From the NCBI GenBank assembly GCA_032719365.1, contig CM064861.1, positions 79,232,863-79,296,862 of the forward strand: DNA of 64,000 nucleotides, written 5' to 3'. Shown here piece after piece: positions 35,401 through 46,478 of this stretch (position 1 is its first letter; each line of letters begins with the position of its first letter). Source of the DNA: Prinsepia uniflora (Eukaryota; Streptophyta; Magnoliopsida; Rosales; Rosaceae). The notes beneath the pieces are model-generated. The model saw only the letters and a program-made list of their open reading frames with translations. It was not told the DNA's origin and searched no databases. A program made the translations under genes and the position numbers.

Positions 35401-35708
35401 ATATGTGTGTTTTATAAATTGAAGGACAGCTTTCTCGAGGAGGGTTATAGACACAAATAATTGTGTCCAAAAATGAAACAGGTCTGACAACGTTCCATCT
35501 AACATAGCCTGTATGTGTATTGTACACGGATTCTGTGTCTAGTAGGATGTCGGTGTGCATTAATAAAATTATTGGACACAAATAATTGTGTCCTTTATAA
35601 AGTGGAAACAAATATGACATATTTGTGTTTATTAATTATTAAAGGTCACATAAGAAATATTTGTGGCTTAGAGACCTGTGTCCAATAGCCAATTTTCTTG
35701 TAGTGTCT

Positions 35709-36635
35709 GGTGATTTGGCCCTATCCCATTCAAGAGTCCACGTTCTGTGTTGTATAGTTTGTGACCTACGAGGCGAAGTTTAGACTGAGAGAAATTTCGG
35801 CAGCATCATCCTACAGTTCTCCAAATACACGACATAGATATTTCAAACTAATATCTAGTATGCATTCAGAGAACAGTAAGAGGATATAAACCAAATTTAC
35901 CACGATCCAAACCTAACTACATAGCCACCAAACTATATAACACATAGTTGTGCACTCCCAAACTGTCTCGATAAATGGACAATTCAAGAATCAGTCAATA
36001 AATCCGATTCACTGACTCTCAAACAGGTCTAAGGTTTTCTATCGAATTTCAATATACAAAGTTAACCAGGTTGATTAGCTTTGCATTAATGGATAAATCA
36101 CAATTCCCTAACACAATAATATTCAGATTTCTAAGTATTTTCCACAATATATCACAATTTTCAAACATGATTAAATACAAGTTTTTGAACAAAAATTAAA
36201 TTGAGAAGTAAAGCTACACATACCTTTTATAAGTAATCCTTCAAATTAACCACAAATTACCTAAAACAAAAAATTATTTTAGCTTATAATAAATATTAAA
36301 ATCACAAAAAAAACAAAAAATAAAATCATTAATTTTACCTTAGGTGAAGTAGTGATGATGAAATAATGATGAAATGATGATGAAGTGATGATGATATTAT
36401 GTAGAGGTTGTGAGAGTAAATGAGAGAGAGAATAAATGAGAGAGTTAATGAGGAATGAGGAAGAAGATGAAGAAATGAATCTGATCTGCACTAAATGCAG
36501 ATGAGACTTTTGCCCGGCGCATGGTTCGTCGGGCCCGCTTTAATGACCCGCCGGGCAACAAAATAGGTGCCAACTCGTCTTCGTGCCAAAATTTTTCCCG
36601 CCGCGGGCCACCGTAAACACTTGGCCCGGCGAATA
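35709..36635. other. CACTA 5' region with subterminal motifs
   Basis: This is the minus-strand upstream region of TNP2. 35709-36480 is AT-rich without a supported exon. 36510-36635 contains dense GCCCGGCG/CGCCGGGC motifs belonging to the right end of the CACTA, and is cut at 36635 by the gypsy insertion. Confidence 0.7.
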
Positions 36636-39266
36636 TGACAGGACCCGTCCCAATCCCACTGGGACCACCCGGGGACGTGCCCCGCTCCCGTCTGACAATG
36701 ACTCTAAACATACCAAAATTACCCTCAAATAAAACCGAATAATTAAATAGATAGATAACGTACTACAACAGTGTTTAAAGCGATACTGTCAGACAAGGGA
36801 AAGTAAAATACAACACGAGAGCACAATAGTCAGAGTACATTTATTCGGTGCTCAACCAACCCACAAGTGGGTGTACAGGTGCACAGCTAAGCAACTAAAC
36901 ATCTGCCTCCTCCTCCGGGTCCTCCTCCTCTATTTCCGTGTCAGGGTCTGGAAGGGTCAGTAAAACAAGGGTGAGTGGGCCAAAAATAACAGTTTATAAA
37001 TCAATTTAATAATAAATAATCATAAGGTTTTACCCCTCCGTTTTCCAAATCTTGCATGCAGTGAAAATATAATATTATAATGAAATCATAACCATAAAAC
37101 CACAATAATAATCGAAAGGAGAAACTAACATATCAGTGCACTGTAAAACCCAACCCAAATGATGTCACGGTTCTAAGGCTACGCGTTGCCACTCAGGGTC
37201 TCACACCCGAGACTCTCTAGGTACATCAGCTCCCGGTATCCCGGTCACTGCCCGAGGTATATGAACATGCCTTCCTGAGAGTAAGCAGCCCAACGGGGGT
37301 CAACTCCACTCAGTCAGGGCCCCGTGACTACTCCAGGGTCCACCCAGGCCAACGACCCTCCCTGGAGGAGACAATATACACAGGTAGGAAAGTACAGTAC
37401 AATAACAGTATAGTTTACCCTATGTCCCCCCGGACATCCCAAACAAAATCCACATATAATCCAGATGGGTCTCATGCTCAAAACATTGTAATAGCATATA
37501 TATAAACAGTTCATATAAGACTCATCGAAATCATAAGTGGAAATAGTAAAACAGTTTATGCATGCAAGCCTTTTATAAATCAAACAGCCCACTCACACTC
37601 GGTCCTTGCTGCTCAACAATCTCTAAAACCTGTATTTTTATACCTGAGGGTTACTTAAGGACCCCATAACATCAATACCAAGACCCTAGAACAGATCCGC
37701 CTCAAAATCGCATCCCGGGCACTATTCCCGGTGCTTCAAACCCCATTTTGACTAATCTAACGATCTCCGATCGACACGAAACCACCTCCATTGGATTCGT
37801 ATCGTCGAAACCTTGAAAATGGTACCGGCCCCACCAAAATCACTGTTCACATGCGCCCCCACGCGCCTGGTCAACGCGTGGGTCAACGCTGCTACAGTAC
37901 TGCTTACGTCAGTATGACGTCATCACTAACACTTGTCAGGTGACACGTGGCATGTTTTGATTGGTCCCTGGTCTGACAACATCTGACAGGATGACGTCAT
38001 CATGACGTCAGAAGTGACGTCAGCATGATGACGTCAGCATGATGACGTCATCATGCTACAGTACCGGGTCAGCCTGTTTGACTGGAATCGGGTCGCCGTC
38101 GACCCACGGCTTGACCCGATTCCACCGTACGATTCCGGCCACCATTTTCGACGGGGTTCATCCCTATAGGGTCTTCTAGGTCTGTTCTATGGTTCTACCA
38201 CCTCAAAACAGAAAGAAAACAGGAAGAAACGTACCAGAGCGTCGCTGAAACTCACGATTAAACTCCGATCGTCGTCTCCGGCGATCCACGCCGTCTCCGT
38301 CGTCCAAACCGGTCCCAATCAACTCGTCTCTCACCCTAGGACATTTCTATCACCAAATAATCGATTTCCTAGCATCAAAATAGGTTGGTTCGAAACAGGG
38401 AATCAAAATGGGGCTTTCGGGTTTTGGGTCTTACCGCCGCCGTGTCGCCGCCGCAGGCCGCGCCGTCGTCCAGTTACACTCCTGGGGTCCTCACGGTGTA
38501 GACTGGAGCTTCCCCTCCGTCGAGGTGGTGTGGATGTCGCGGTTTGCCTCTTGGACCCGATTCCTTAGTGTTTCGGGTCTGTGTTTTGCACGGAATTTTC
38601 AGAGCAGGGACAGGGGTGGTGGTTGCCGGTGATGCTCGGTGATGATGAGCAGATGATGGTGGTGCTGTGGGTGGTCGTCTGGTGTGATGAGGGCGGCTGG
38701 TTTGTGTGTTTGGGTGGAGAGAAAATGGGAAGAAGATGCACGGGTTAGGGGGGATGGATGTGTGTTTGTGTGTGTTTGAGAGAAAACAGGGAGTGATCGT
38801 GCATGAAGAAGAAAAAAACTGAGGAAATGGAAGGCTGAGATTCATTTGGGCAGGGATCCAACGGCTGGGATTAAATGGAGGGAAAAATAAATGATTATAA
38901 AATGAAGGAATAGTGTAATGTTGCTTTATTGGAATAGTATGGACTTGGATGGGTGACACTTATCACTCATCCACTGGTTTGATTTAAATATTAATTTGGC
39001 ACGGATTCCCATAATAAATTAATATTTTATTCCGTTGTTCTCGGTTCGTAAATTCCGCTAAAACGCTTCCTTGACCATAACTTCCTCATACGAACTCCGA
39101 TTTCGGCGTGCCGCCTGTCTACCAATTCGTGACGTCCCGACCTACGTCATAGTCATGGGTCAAAGTCCAAATTATTTCCTGGGTCAAAATTCAAAGTTTC
39201 CCCCCTTTAGGGGCAAAATAGTCTTTTTACATTAAAATATTATTATTCTCGATTCGGGTCGTTACA
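36636..39266 (-). mobile_element. 3' LTR of the Tekay-type element
   Basis: It begins TGACAGGACCCGTCCC and ends GGGTCGTTACA. It contains six TGACGTCA palindromes (about 37910-38055) and the stem-loop at 38947-38972. A 161-codon minus ORF (38474-38959) recurs in the other LTR, but is Pro/His/Ser-rich leader-like sequence without a domain. Confidence 0.95.
37910..38062. promoter_or_regulatory. TGACGTCA cluster in LTR
   Basis: Six perfect TGACGTCA palindromes, the core bound by TGA-class and related bZIP factors, lie within about 150 bp, several spaced by GCATGA. The other LTR (about 45128-45262) has five plus a mutated one, having one GACGTCAGCATGAT unit fewer here and extra sequence upstream. 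A regulatory role is inferred. Confidence 0.55.
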
Positions 39267-39280
39267 ATCTACCCACCTTA
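39267..39280 (-). other. Polypurine tract of Tekay-type element
   Basis: The minus strand reads TAAGGTGGGTAGAT directly before the 3' LTR start TGTAACGACC. Confidence 0.75.
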
Positions 39281-39301
39281 CAGAAATTTCGTCCTCGAAA
39301 T

Positions 39302-40288
39302 TTACTCAAACAGGTGTGGGTACTGCCCTCTCATCAATTCCTCGGGTTCCCATGTCGCTTCCTCCACATCGTGGTTCCGCCATAGTACCTTGACTAACAA
39401 AATCGTCTTGTTCCTTAAGACCTTTTTTTTCCGATCCAAAATCTGCATTGGTCGTTCCTCGAAACTCAAATCTGTCATCAGTTCCAGTGGTTGTTCCGAC
39501 AGTGCATGAGAGTCATCCCGAAGATACTTCGGTAGCATTGATACATGAAATACGTCATGTACTCGGGAAAGCTCCGAAGGTAACGCTAAACGATAAGCCA
39601 CTGGACCAATTCTCTCGACAATCTCATAAGGTCCGATATAACGGGGAGTCAATCTCCCACGTCGTCCAAATCGGAGAATTCCTTTCCACGGCGATAACTT
39701 TAAAAAAACAAAGTCACCAACCTCAAACTCTAAATCTCGGATCCGTCGATCCGCATAGCTCTTCTGACGATCCTGGGCCGCCTTCAGTCTCTCCCGAATA
39801 ACCCGAACTGTCTCCTGGGTCATATCCATCAGATCTGGCCCCACTACGGTTCTTTCTCCGATCTCCATCCAGCATACAGGTGTTCTGCACTGTCGACCAT
39901 ACAGTGCCTCATAGGGTGTCATCCCTATACTCGCATGGTAGCTGTTATTGTAGGCAAACTCCATCAATGGCAATCGATCAGCCCACGAATCTTGGAATTG
40001 CAACACACAGGCTCTCATCATGTCCTCGAGAGTTTGTATTGTCCTTTCAAACTGTCCGTCGGTCTGTGGGTGGAATGTCGTACTGAAGTGCAATTTCGTA
40101 CCCAAAGTAGTTTGTAGACTCTTCCAAAACCTGGATGTGAAACGCGGATCCCGATCCGACACGATTGACTCTGGGGTACCGTGTAGTCGGATGATCTCAT
40201 TAATGAATAGCTGGGCCAAGCGGTTGAGCTTGTACGTCTCACGTACAGGCAGAAAATGCGCTGATTTAGTCAACCGGTCCACTATCAC
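39302..40288 (-). CDS. Gypsy pol, integrase core to chromodomain (after nonsense codon)
   Basis: This open frame of 328 codons begins just after an in-frame TAG and continues the same frame as the upstream pol ORF. It opens with IVDRLTKSAHFLPV, carries the second DDE aspartate in IVSDRDPRFTSRFW and the glutamate in the family's TDGQ-ER-IQTLED context. It then shows the GPY-like module (RYIGPYEIVERIGPVAYRL) and ends in a chromodomain (VLWRNHDVEEATWEPEEL). The chromodomain is the hallmark of chromoviruses and may direct insertion to marked chromatin. Alone it lacks the first catalytic aspartate, so it is part of a broken polyprotein. Confidence 0.93.
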   Translation of the reverse strand: MIVDRLTKSAHFLPVRETYKLNRLAQLFINEIIRLHGTPESIVSDRDPRFTSRFWKSLQTTLGTKLHFSTTFHPQTDGQFERTIQTLEDMMRACVLQFQDSWADRLPLMEFAYNNSYHASIGMTPYEALYGRQCRTPVCWMEIGERTVVGPDLMDMTQETVRVIRERLKAAQDRQKSYADRRIRDLEFEVGDFVFLKLSPWKGILRFGRRGRLTPRYIGPYEIVERIGPVAYRLALPSELSRVHDVFHVSMLPKYLRDDSHALSEQPLELMTDLSFEERPMQILDRKKKVLRNKTILLVKVLWRNHDVEEATWEPEELMRGQYPHLFE

Positions 40289-42958
40289 CTAAACCCCATC
40301 AAATCCACTCCTTGTCTTCGGTAACTTGAAGAAAAAGTCCATTGTAATATGATCCCACTTCCATTGCGGAATTGGAAGTGGCTGCATAGCCCCATACGAA
40401 CGCTGCCGTTCTTCCTTGACCTGCTGACAGATCAAACATTTGCTGACAAACTCAGCTATCTCCCTCTTCATCTCTGGCCACCAATAATAGTCCCAGAGAG
40501 TACGGTACATCTTCGTCCCTCCTGGATGCATAGCATAGGCCGAACTGTGGGCCTCGTCTAAAATCTCTCTCCTCAACTCTGGTAACGCAGGTACACATAA
40601 TCTCCCCAGCTTCACTAAGGCTCCATCACCCCGGATGGAGAAATCTTGTCTCTGTCCGGATTCAACCTCGTTCCTGTAGTCACGGAGTATCTGGTCCTGC
40701 AGTTGAGCCTCGATGATCCTGTCGACCAACACGGGTCGCACATGGAAGCTAGCCAACAAGGCTCCCTGATCGTCCATCCCTAACATCACTCCGCTCTTCC
40801 GGAGTTCCACAAGCAAAGGAAGGTATACCAATCTCAAATGCTCAACTAATCCCGCCGACTTCCTACTAAGTGCATCGGCTACGACATTTGCCTTGCCAGG
40901 ATGGTACTCGATGGTACAATCATAATCCTTTAACAATTCCAACCATCTCCGCTGTCTCATGTTGAGTTCCTTCTGAGTGAACAGATGTTTAAGACTCTGG
41001 TGATCGGTGAATATTTGGCATGTCACACCGAACAAATGATGTCTCCAGATCTTTAGGGCATGAACCACCGCTGCCAATTCCAAGTCATAAGTAGGGTAGT
41101 TCAATTCATGCGTCTTCAGCTGCTGGGATGCGTAAGCAATCACTTTTCCATTCTGCATCAATACACAACCCAAGCCCTGCAGCGATGCATCACTATATAC
41201 CACGAACTCTCCACTGATGTCTGGTAATGCAAGGACAGGTGCAGTGGTTAATCGGAACTTTAATTCCTGAAAACTCTGTTCACACTGATCGTCCCATACA
41301 AACTTCACCCCTTTCCGGGTTAACCGAGTCAATGGTGCTGTAATTTGGGAGAAACCCTCCACGAATCTCCGATAGTAGCCTGCTAACCCAACAAAACTTC
41401 GCACTTCCGTCACCGTGGTCGGTCTTGGCCAATTTGTCACAGCCTCCGTTTTCTGAGGATCCACACTTATCCCTTCGGGTGATATAATGTGACCCAAGAA
41501 TCCAATACTATTTAGCCAAAATTGACATTTGCTCAACTTGGCATATAGCTGCTCCTGTTGTAGTTTACCCAATACCATTCGTAAGTGCTTCTCATGAGCC
41601 CTGACACTCTTGGAATACACCAAGATGTCGTCGATAAACACGATCACAAATTTCTCCAGGTATGCTCGAAAGACCCGATTCATCAAGTCCATGAATGCAG
41701 CTAGTGCATTCGTCAGTCCGAAGGGCATCACCAAGAACTCATAATGCCCATACCTCGTTCGAAAAGCTGTTTTCTGAACATCCCCCTCGGCTATTCTCAG
41801 CTGATGGTATCCTGACCTCAGATCTATCTTGGAGAAATATCGTGCTCCTTGTAACTGATCGAACAAATCATCGATCCTGGGTAAGGGATACTGATTCCTT
41901 ACCGTGGCCTTGTTCAACTGCCTATAATCCACACATAACCGCAAACTACCCTCCTTCTTTTTCACAAATAAGACTGGCGCTCCCCATGGTGATGTACTGG
42001 GTCGGATAAACCCTAGATCCACCAGTTCCTGTAATTGGATTTTCAATTCCCGTAGCTCTGCCGGTGCCATACGATACAGTGCTTGTGAAATCGGTCGAGT
42101 CCCGGGGAGTAACTCGATCGTAAAATCGATCTCCCTGGGTGGTGGTAATCCAGGTAAATCCCCTGGAAAGACATCAGGAAATTCCCGCACAATCGGAATA
42201 TCCTCAATTCTCAAAGACTCATCCGTAGACTCTACCACATAAGCAAGATAACCCTGACACCCCTTCTGTAAAAGTTTTGTAGCTGTGAGTGCAGATATTA
42301 CCTTGGGTGATGAGTCTCCACACTCCCCCTGAAATATCACTTCCGGAAATCCCGAACCTCTCAAAGTCAATCGCATGTTACTACAGTAGATAAGCGAATT
42401 GTACTCTGACAACCAATCAACTCCAAGTATCACATCGAAGTCGTGCACATTCATAAGAATCAAATCTGCTGGAAATTCGACTCCCTCAATCTCCACAGGA
42501 CAAGCTCGTATCTCCTGGTTCACTTGGTAGGTCACACCCATCGGTGTCCCCACATCCATCTCGTGCTCAAGTGCGGTCACCTCACGGCCCAACAGACCCG
42601 CACAACGCGGTGAAATAAAAGAATGAGTTGCCCCCGAATCCATCAATGCACGAACAACCATGCCATAAATATGTACAGTACCTGTCAACACTCCAGGAAT
42701 GGATCTGGCCTGCTGCTGGGTAACAGCATAGACACGAGCCATAGACTCTGCAGGTCGTCCCCGTCCTCTAGCTCCTCCATCACGGCCACGCACAACACCG
42801 CGTGTCCGGCTACTGTCAGTCTGAGATGCTGAGCTCTGTGCTGGCATAGTGCTGCCCCGAATCAGTGGACAATCAGAAGCATAGTGCCCCGGCTCACCAC
42901 AAGCGAAGCAAGTGACCTCCCTAGGTCGACCCGAGTATCCTCCCGGTGAGATGCTCAT
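40289..42958 (-). CDS. Gypsy gag end-pol: zinc knuckle, protease, RT, RNase H, integrase start
   Basis: An 889-codon open frame. Domains by residue: CCHC knuckle CFACGEPGHYASDC (17-30); protease DSGATHSFIS with Asp107; RT with KIDLRSGYHQLRI (377-389) and the catalytic FIDD (441-444); RNase H from VYSDASLQGLG (Asp590) to ADALSRK (near 700); integrase zinc finger around HPGGTKMYRTLWDYYWWP and CLICQQVK; and WDHITMDF with the first integrase aspartate. It stops at a TAG after GFDGV where family members usually have tryptophan, so a single base change ends the frame. Upstream, the gag frame is offset, with a TGA at about 43031 and a shift near 42975. Confidence 0.95.
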   Translation of the reverse strand: MSISPGGYSGRPREVTCFACGEPGHYASDCPLIRGSTMPAQSSASQTDSSRTRGVVRGRDGGARGRGRPAESMARVYAVTQQQARSIPGVLTGTVHIYGMVVRALMDSGATHSFISPRCAGLLGREVTALEHEMDVGTPMGVTYQVNQEIRACPVEIEGVEFPADLILMNVHDFDVILGVDWLSEYNSLIYCSNMRLTLRGSGFPEVIFQGECGDSSPKVISALTATKLLQKGCQGYLAYVVESTDESLRIEDIPIVREFPDVFPGDLPGLPPPREIDFTIELLPGTRPISQALYRMAPAELRELKIQLQELVDLGFIRPSTSPWGAPVLFVKKKEGSLRLCVDYRQLNKATVRNQYPLPRIDDLFDQLQGARYFSKIDLRSGYHQLRIAEGDVQKTAFRTRYGHYEFLVMPFGLTNALAAFMDLMNRVFRAYLEKFVIVFIDDILVYSKSVRAHEKHLRMVLGKLQQEQLYAKLSKCQFWLNSIGFLGHIISPEGISVDPQKTEAVTNWPRPTTVTEVRSFVGLAGYYRRFVEGFSQITAPLTRLTRKGVKFVWDDQCEQSFQELKFRLTTAPVLALPDISGEFVVYSDASLQGLGCVLMQNGKVIAYASQQLKTHELNYPTYDLELAAVVHALKIWRHHLFGVTCQIFTDHQSLKHLFTQKELNMRQRRWLELLKDYDCTIEYHPGKANVVADALSRKSAGLVEHLRLVYLPLLVELRKSGVMLGMDDQGALLASFHVRPVLVDRIIEAQLQDQILRDYRNEVESGQRQDFSIRGDGALVKLGRLCVPALPELRREILDEAHSSAYAMHPGGTKMYRTLWDYYWWPEMKREIAEFVSKCLICQQVKEERQRSYGAMQPLPIPQWKWDHITMDFFFKLPKTRSGFDGV

Positions 42959-43032
42959 CGGTGAGTACGGCCGCTGCCAAGCCCAGAACGCTGTCCAGAC
43001 CGCTGAGGACTCCTGAACTGACCAGAAAGTCC

Positions 43033-43734
43033 TCAGCTGCTCGAAGATGAAGATCCACCAGAATGTCCTCCCTTCGAGCCCCGACGGCCCGAGAATCCCA
43101 AGTGCGGGCGATCACGTCGCCGTGTCTCCCCCTCAGCTCGCTGCCGTGCCAGGATATTGTTCTCAACCCTGGTCGCCGCATCAGTCAGATCCCTCATGGT
43201 AGCAAAGGGTGTTGCAGTAACCATCGCTTGAATCTCAGGTCGCAGGCCCCACTCAAATCTGTGACATCGATCCTCCTCGGTGATCACAAAGTTCTCAGCA
43301 AAGCGAGACAACATCAGGAAGGTCTCCTCATACTCTGCTACAGTCTGATCTCCCTGCCGGAGTTGCAGAAACTCCGCCTCACGGGCATTACGAAACGACC
43401 GTGGATAAAACTGGTTGAGAAACCGCTCTCGGAAGGTCTCCCATGGAATGGTGTGAACGGTCCAGCCGGCCAGGACAAGGTTGTGCCACCATCGATAGGC
43501 GCTCCCATCCAATAGGAAGGTCGCCAGTATGACACGCTCCTCCGGTGGACAGTGCATGACCTCGAAAATCCTCTCCCAGCGGTCAATCCACTGGTGTGCT
43601 TCCTCGGGGTCGGTCCCCCCACTAAAGTGCGTAGCACCCAGGCGTTGAGCCTGCTCAATGCTCGCAGTGTCTCCATTCCCTCCATTGCCCTCGTCAACAC
43701 GTGCACGAGGTTCACGTCGGGGAGGCATATCCAA
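43033..43734 (-). CDS. Gypsy gag (retrotransposon capsid)
   Basis: A 233-codon frame with the Retrotrans_gag-type core: FSGGTDPEEAHQWIDRWERI, FLLDGSAYRWWHNL, WETFRERFLNQFYPRS and FLQLRQGDQTVAEYEETFLM. It ends in a Gly/Ser-rich stretch at a TGA. The zinc knuckle lies in the next frame (42958 onward). In Tekay elements gag and pol normally form one frame, so this is decay rather than programmed shifting, although that is inferred. The start chosen is MDMPPRREPRARV; an internal MPPRR start is also plausible. Confidence 0.92.
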   Translation of the reverse strand: MDMPPRREPRARVDEGNGGNGDTASIEQAQRLGATHFSGGTDPEEAHQWIDRWERIFEVMHCPPEERVILATFLLDGSAYRWWHNLVLAGWTVHTIPWETFRERFLNQFYPRSFRNAREAEFLQLRQGDQTVAEYEETFLMLSRFAENFVITEEDRCHRFEWGLRPEIQAMVTATPFATMRDLTDAATRVENNILARQRAEGETRRRDRPHLGFSGRRGSKGGHSGGSSSSSS

Positions 43735-43825
43735 CTGTTAAGAGGCAAACAGGTTAAAAGACATTGAAAGCGACCATGTACAAAGTACAAACCGCTAACC
43801 TAGTACTCTGACTGCTAATCCTAAA

Positions 43826-43837
43826 GCTCTAATACCA
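43826..43837 (-). other. Primer-binding site of Tekay-type element
   Basis: The minus strand reads TGGTATTAGAGC three bases from the 5' LTR. It is one mismatch from the initiator-Met tRNA complement TGGTATCAGAGC. Confidence 0.88.
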
Positions 43838-43840
43838 AGC

Positions 43841-46473
43841 TGACAGGACCCGTCCCAATCCCACTGGGACCACCCGGGGGCGTGCCCCGCTCCCGTCTGA
43901 CAATGACTCTAAACATACCAAAATTACCCTCAAATAAAAACCGAATACTTAAATAGATAGATAACGTACTACAACAGTGTTTAAAGCGATACTGTCAGAC
44001 AAGGGAAAGTAAAATACAACACGAGAGCACAATAGTCAGAGTACATTTATTCGGTGCTCAACCTACCCACAAGTGGGTGTACAGGTGCACAGCTAAGCAA
44101 CTAAACCTCTGCCCCCTCCTCCGGGTCCTCCTCCGTGTTAGGGTCTGGAGGGGTCAGTAAAACAAGGGTGAGTGGGCCAAAAATAACAGTTTATAAATCA
44201 ATTTAATAATAAATAATCATAAGGTTTTACCCCTCCGTTTTCCAAATCTTGCATGCAGTGAAAATATAATATTATAATGAAATCATAACCATAAAACCAC
44301 AATAATAATCGAAAGGAGAAACTAACATATCAGTGCACTGTAAAACCCAACCCAAATGATGTCACGGTTCTAAGGCTACGCGTTGCCACTCAGGGTCTCA
44401 CACCCAAGACTCTCTAGGTACATCAGCTCCCGGTATCCCGGTCACTGCCCGAGGTATATGAACATGCCTTCTTGAGAGTAAGCAGCCCAACGGGGGTCAA
44501 CTCCACTCAGTCAGGGCTCAGTGACTACTCCAGGGTCCACCCAGGCCAACGACCCTCCCTGGAGGAGACAATATACACAGGTAGGAAAGTACAGTACAAT
44601 AACAGTATAGTTTACCCTATGCCCCCCCGTACATCCCAAACAAAATCCGCATATAATCCAGACGGGTCTCATGCCCAAAAAATTGTAATAGCATATATAT
44701 AAACAGTTCATATATGACTCATCGAAATCATAAGTGGAAATAGTAAAACAGTTTATGCATGCAAGCCTTTTATAAATCAAACAGCCCACTCACACTCGGT
44801 CCTTGCTGCTCAACGATCTCTAAAACCTGTATTTTTATACCTGAGGGTTACTTAAGGACCCCATAACATCAATACCAAGACCCTAGAACAGATCCGCCTC
44901 AAAATCGCATCCCGGGCACTATTCCCGGTGCTTCAAACCACATTTTGACTAATCTAACGATCTCCGATCGAACACGAAACCACCTCCATTGGATCCGTAT
45001 CGTCGAAACCTTGAAAATGGTACCGGCCCCACCAAAATCACTGTTCACATGCGCCCCCACGCGCCTGGTCAACGCGTGGGTCAACGCTGCTACAGTACTG
45101 CTGATGTCAGCAGTGACGCCATGCTGACGTCAGCATGATGTCATCACTGACACTTGTAAGGTGACACGTGGCATGTTTTGATTGGTCCCTGGTCTGACAA
45201 TATCTGACAGGATGACGTCATCATGACGTCAGAAGTGACGTCAGCATGATGACGTCATCATGCTACAGTACCGGGTCAGCCCGTTTGACTGGAACCGGGT
45301 CGCCGTCGACCCACAGCTTGACCCGATTCCACCGTACGATTCCGGCCACCATTTTCGACGGGGTTCATCCCTATAGGGTCTTCTAGGTCTGTTCTATGGT
45401 TCTACCACCTCAAAACAGAAAGAAAATAGGAAGAAACGTACCAGAGCGTCGCTGAAACTCACGGTTAAACTCCGATTGTCGTCTCCGGCGATCCACGCCG
45501 TCTGCGTCGTCCAAACCGGTCCCAATCAACTCGTCTCTCACCCTAGGACATTTCTATCACCAAATAATCGATTTCCTAGCATCAAAATAGGTTGGTTCGA
45601 AACAGGGAATCAAAACGGGGCTTTCGGGTTTTGGGTCTTACCGCCGCCGTGTCGCCGCCGCAGGCCGCGCCGTCGTCTAGTTACGCTCCTGGGGTCCTCA
45701 CGGTGTAGACTGGAGCTTCCCCTGCGTCGAGGTGGTGTGCATGTCGCGGTTTCCCTCTTGGACCCGATTCCTTAGTGTTTCGGGTCTGTGTTTTGCACGG
45801 AATTTTCAGAGCAGGGACAGGGGTGGTGGTTGCCAGTGATGCACGGTGATGATGAGCAGATGATGGTGGTGCTGTGGGTGGTCGTCTGGTGCGATGAGGG
45901 CGGCTGGTTTGTGTGTTTGGGTGGAGAGAAAATGGGTAGAAGATGCACGGGTTAGGGGGGATGGATGTGTGTTTGTGTGTGTTTGAGAGAAAACAGGGAG
46001 TGATCGTGCATGAAGAAGAAAAAAACTGAGGAAATGGAAGGCTGAGACTCATTTGGGCAGGGATCCAACGGCTGGGATTAAATGGAGGGAAAAATAAATG
46101 ATTATAAAATGAAGGAATAGTGTAATGTTGCTTTATTAGAATAGTATGGACTTGGATGGGTGACACTTGTCACGCATCCACTGGTTTGATTTAAATATTA
46201 ATTTGGCACGGATTCCCATAATAAATTAATATTTTATTCCGTTGTTCTCGGTTCGTAAATTCCGCTAAAACGCTTCCTTGACCATAACTTCCTCATACGA
46301 ACTCCGATTTCGGCGTGCCGCCTGTCTACGGATTCGTGACGTCCCAACCTACGTCATAGTCATGGGTCAAAGTCCAAATTATTTTCCGGGTCAAAAGTCA
46401 AAGTTTCCCCCCTTCAGGGGAAAAATAGTCTTTTTACATTAAAATATTATTATTCTCGGTTCGGGTCGTTACA
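43841..46473 (-). mobile_element. 5' LTR of the Tekay-type element
   Basis: Partner of 36636-39266 with the same ends. Differences include a shorter CCTCCTCC tract near 44115, a rearranged TGACGTCA cluster (45097-45262) and a mutated stem-loop (46154-46175). Confidence 0.95.
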
Positions 46474-46478
46474 GAATA

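Larger units (their letters stand above)
33752..35705. mobile_element. Nested non-autonomous CACTA, 1,954 bp, TSD TCT
   Basis: The ends are CACTACAAGAAAACTGG and, reverse-complemented, CACTACAAGAAAATTGG. TCT flanks both sides (33749-33751 and 35706-35708). There is no transposase. Subterminal GACACAAAT/ATTTGTGTC motifs replace the GCCCGGCG motifs of the host CACTA, so it belongs to a different family. Inside are a (GA)n tract, a three-copy 125-130 bp repeat with an 18-bp palindrome, and a Cassandra-like fragment. It sits just upstream of the TNP2 N-terminus. Confidence 0.93.
36636..46473 (-). mobile_element. Ty3/gypsy chromovirus (Tekay/Del type), near-complete, TSD GAATA
   Basis: Two long terminal repeats, 36636-39266 (2,631 bp) and 43841-46473 (2,633 bp), flank a 4.57-kb internal region. 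GAATA precedes (36631-36635) and follows (46474-46478) the element. On the minus strand, gag, protease, RT, RNase H, integrase and a C-terminal chromodomain follow in order, the gypsy arrangement. The PBS is at 43826-43837 and the PPT at 39267-39280. It inserted into the right subterminal region of the CACTA. The LTRs are very similar but carry indels, so insertion is fairly recent, not brand new. Confidence 0.96.

Noticed and set aside
38474..38959. 161-codon ORF found in both Tekay LTRs (also 45681-46166)
   Set aside because: It is conserved only because the LTRs are duplicates. Composition is low-complexity Pro/His/Ser/Thr, there is no domain, and it lies where an LTR leader would be.
42975..43032. 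Programmed frameshift between gypsy gag and pol
   Set aside because: There is a TGA as well as a shift, no clear slippery site was seen, and Tekay elements usually use one frame; decay is simpler.
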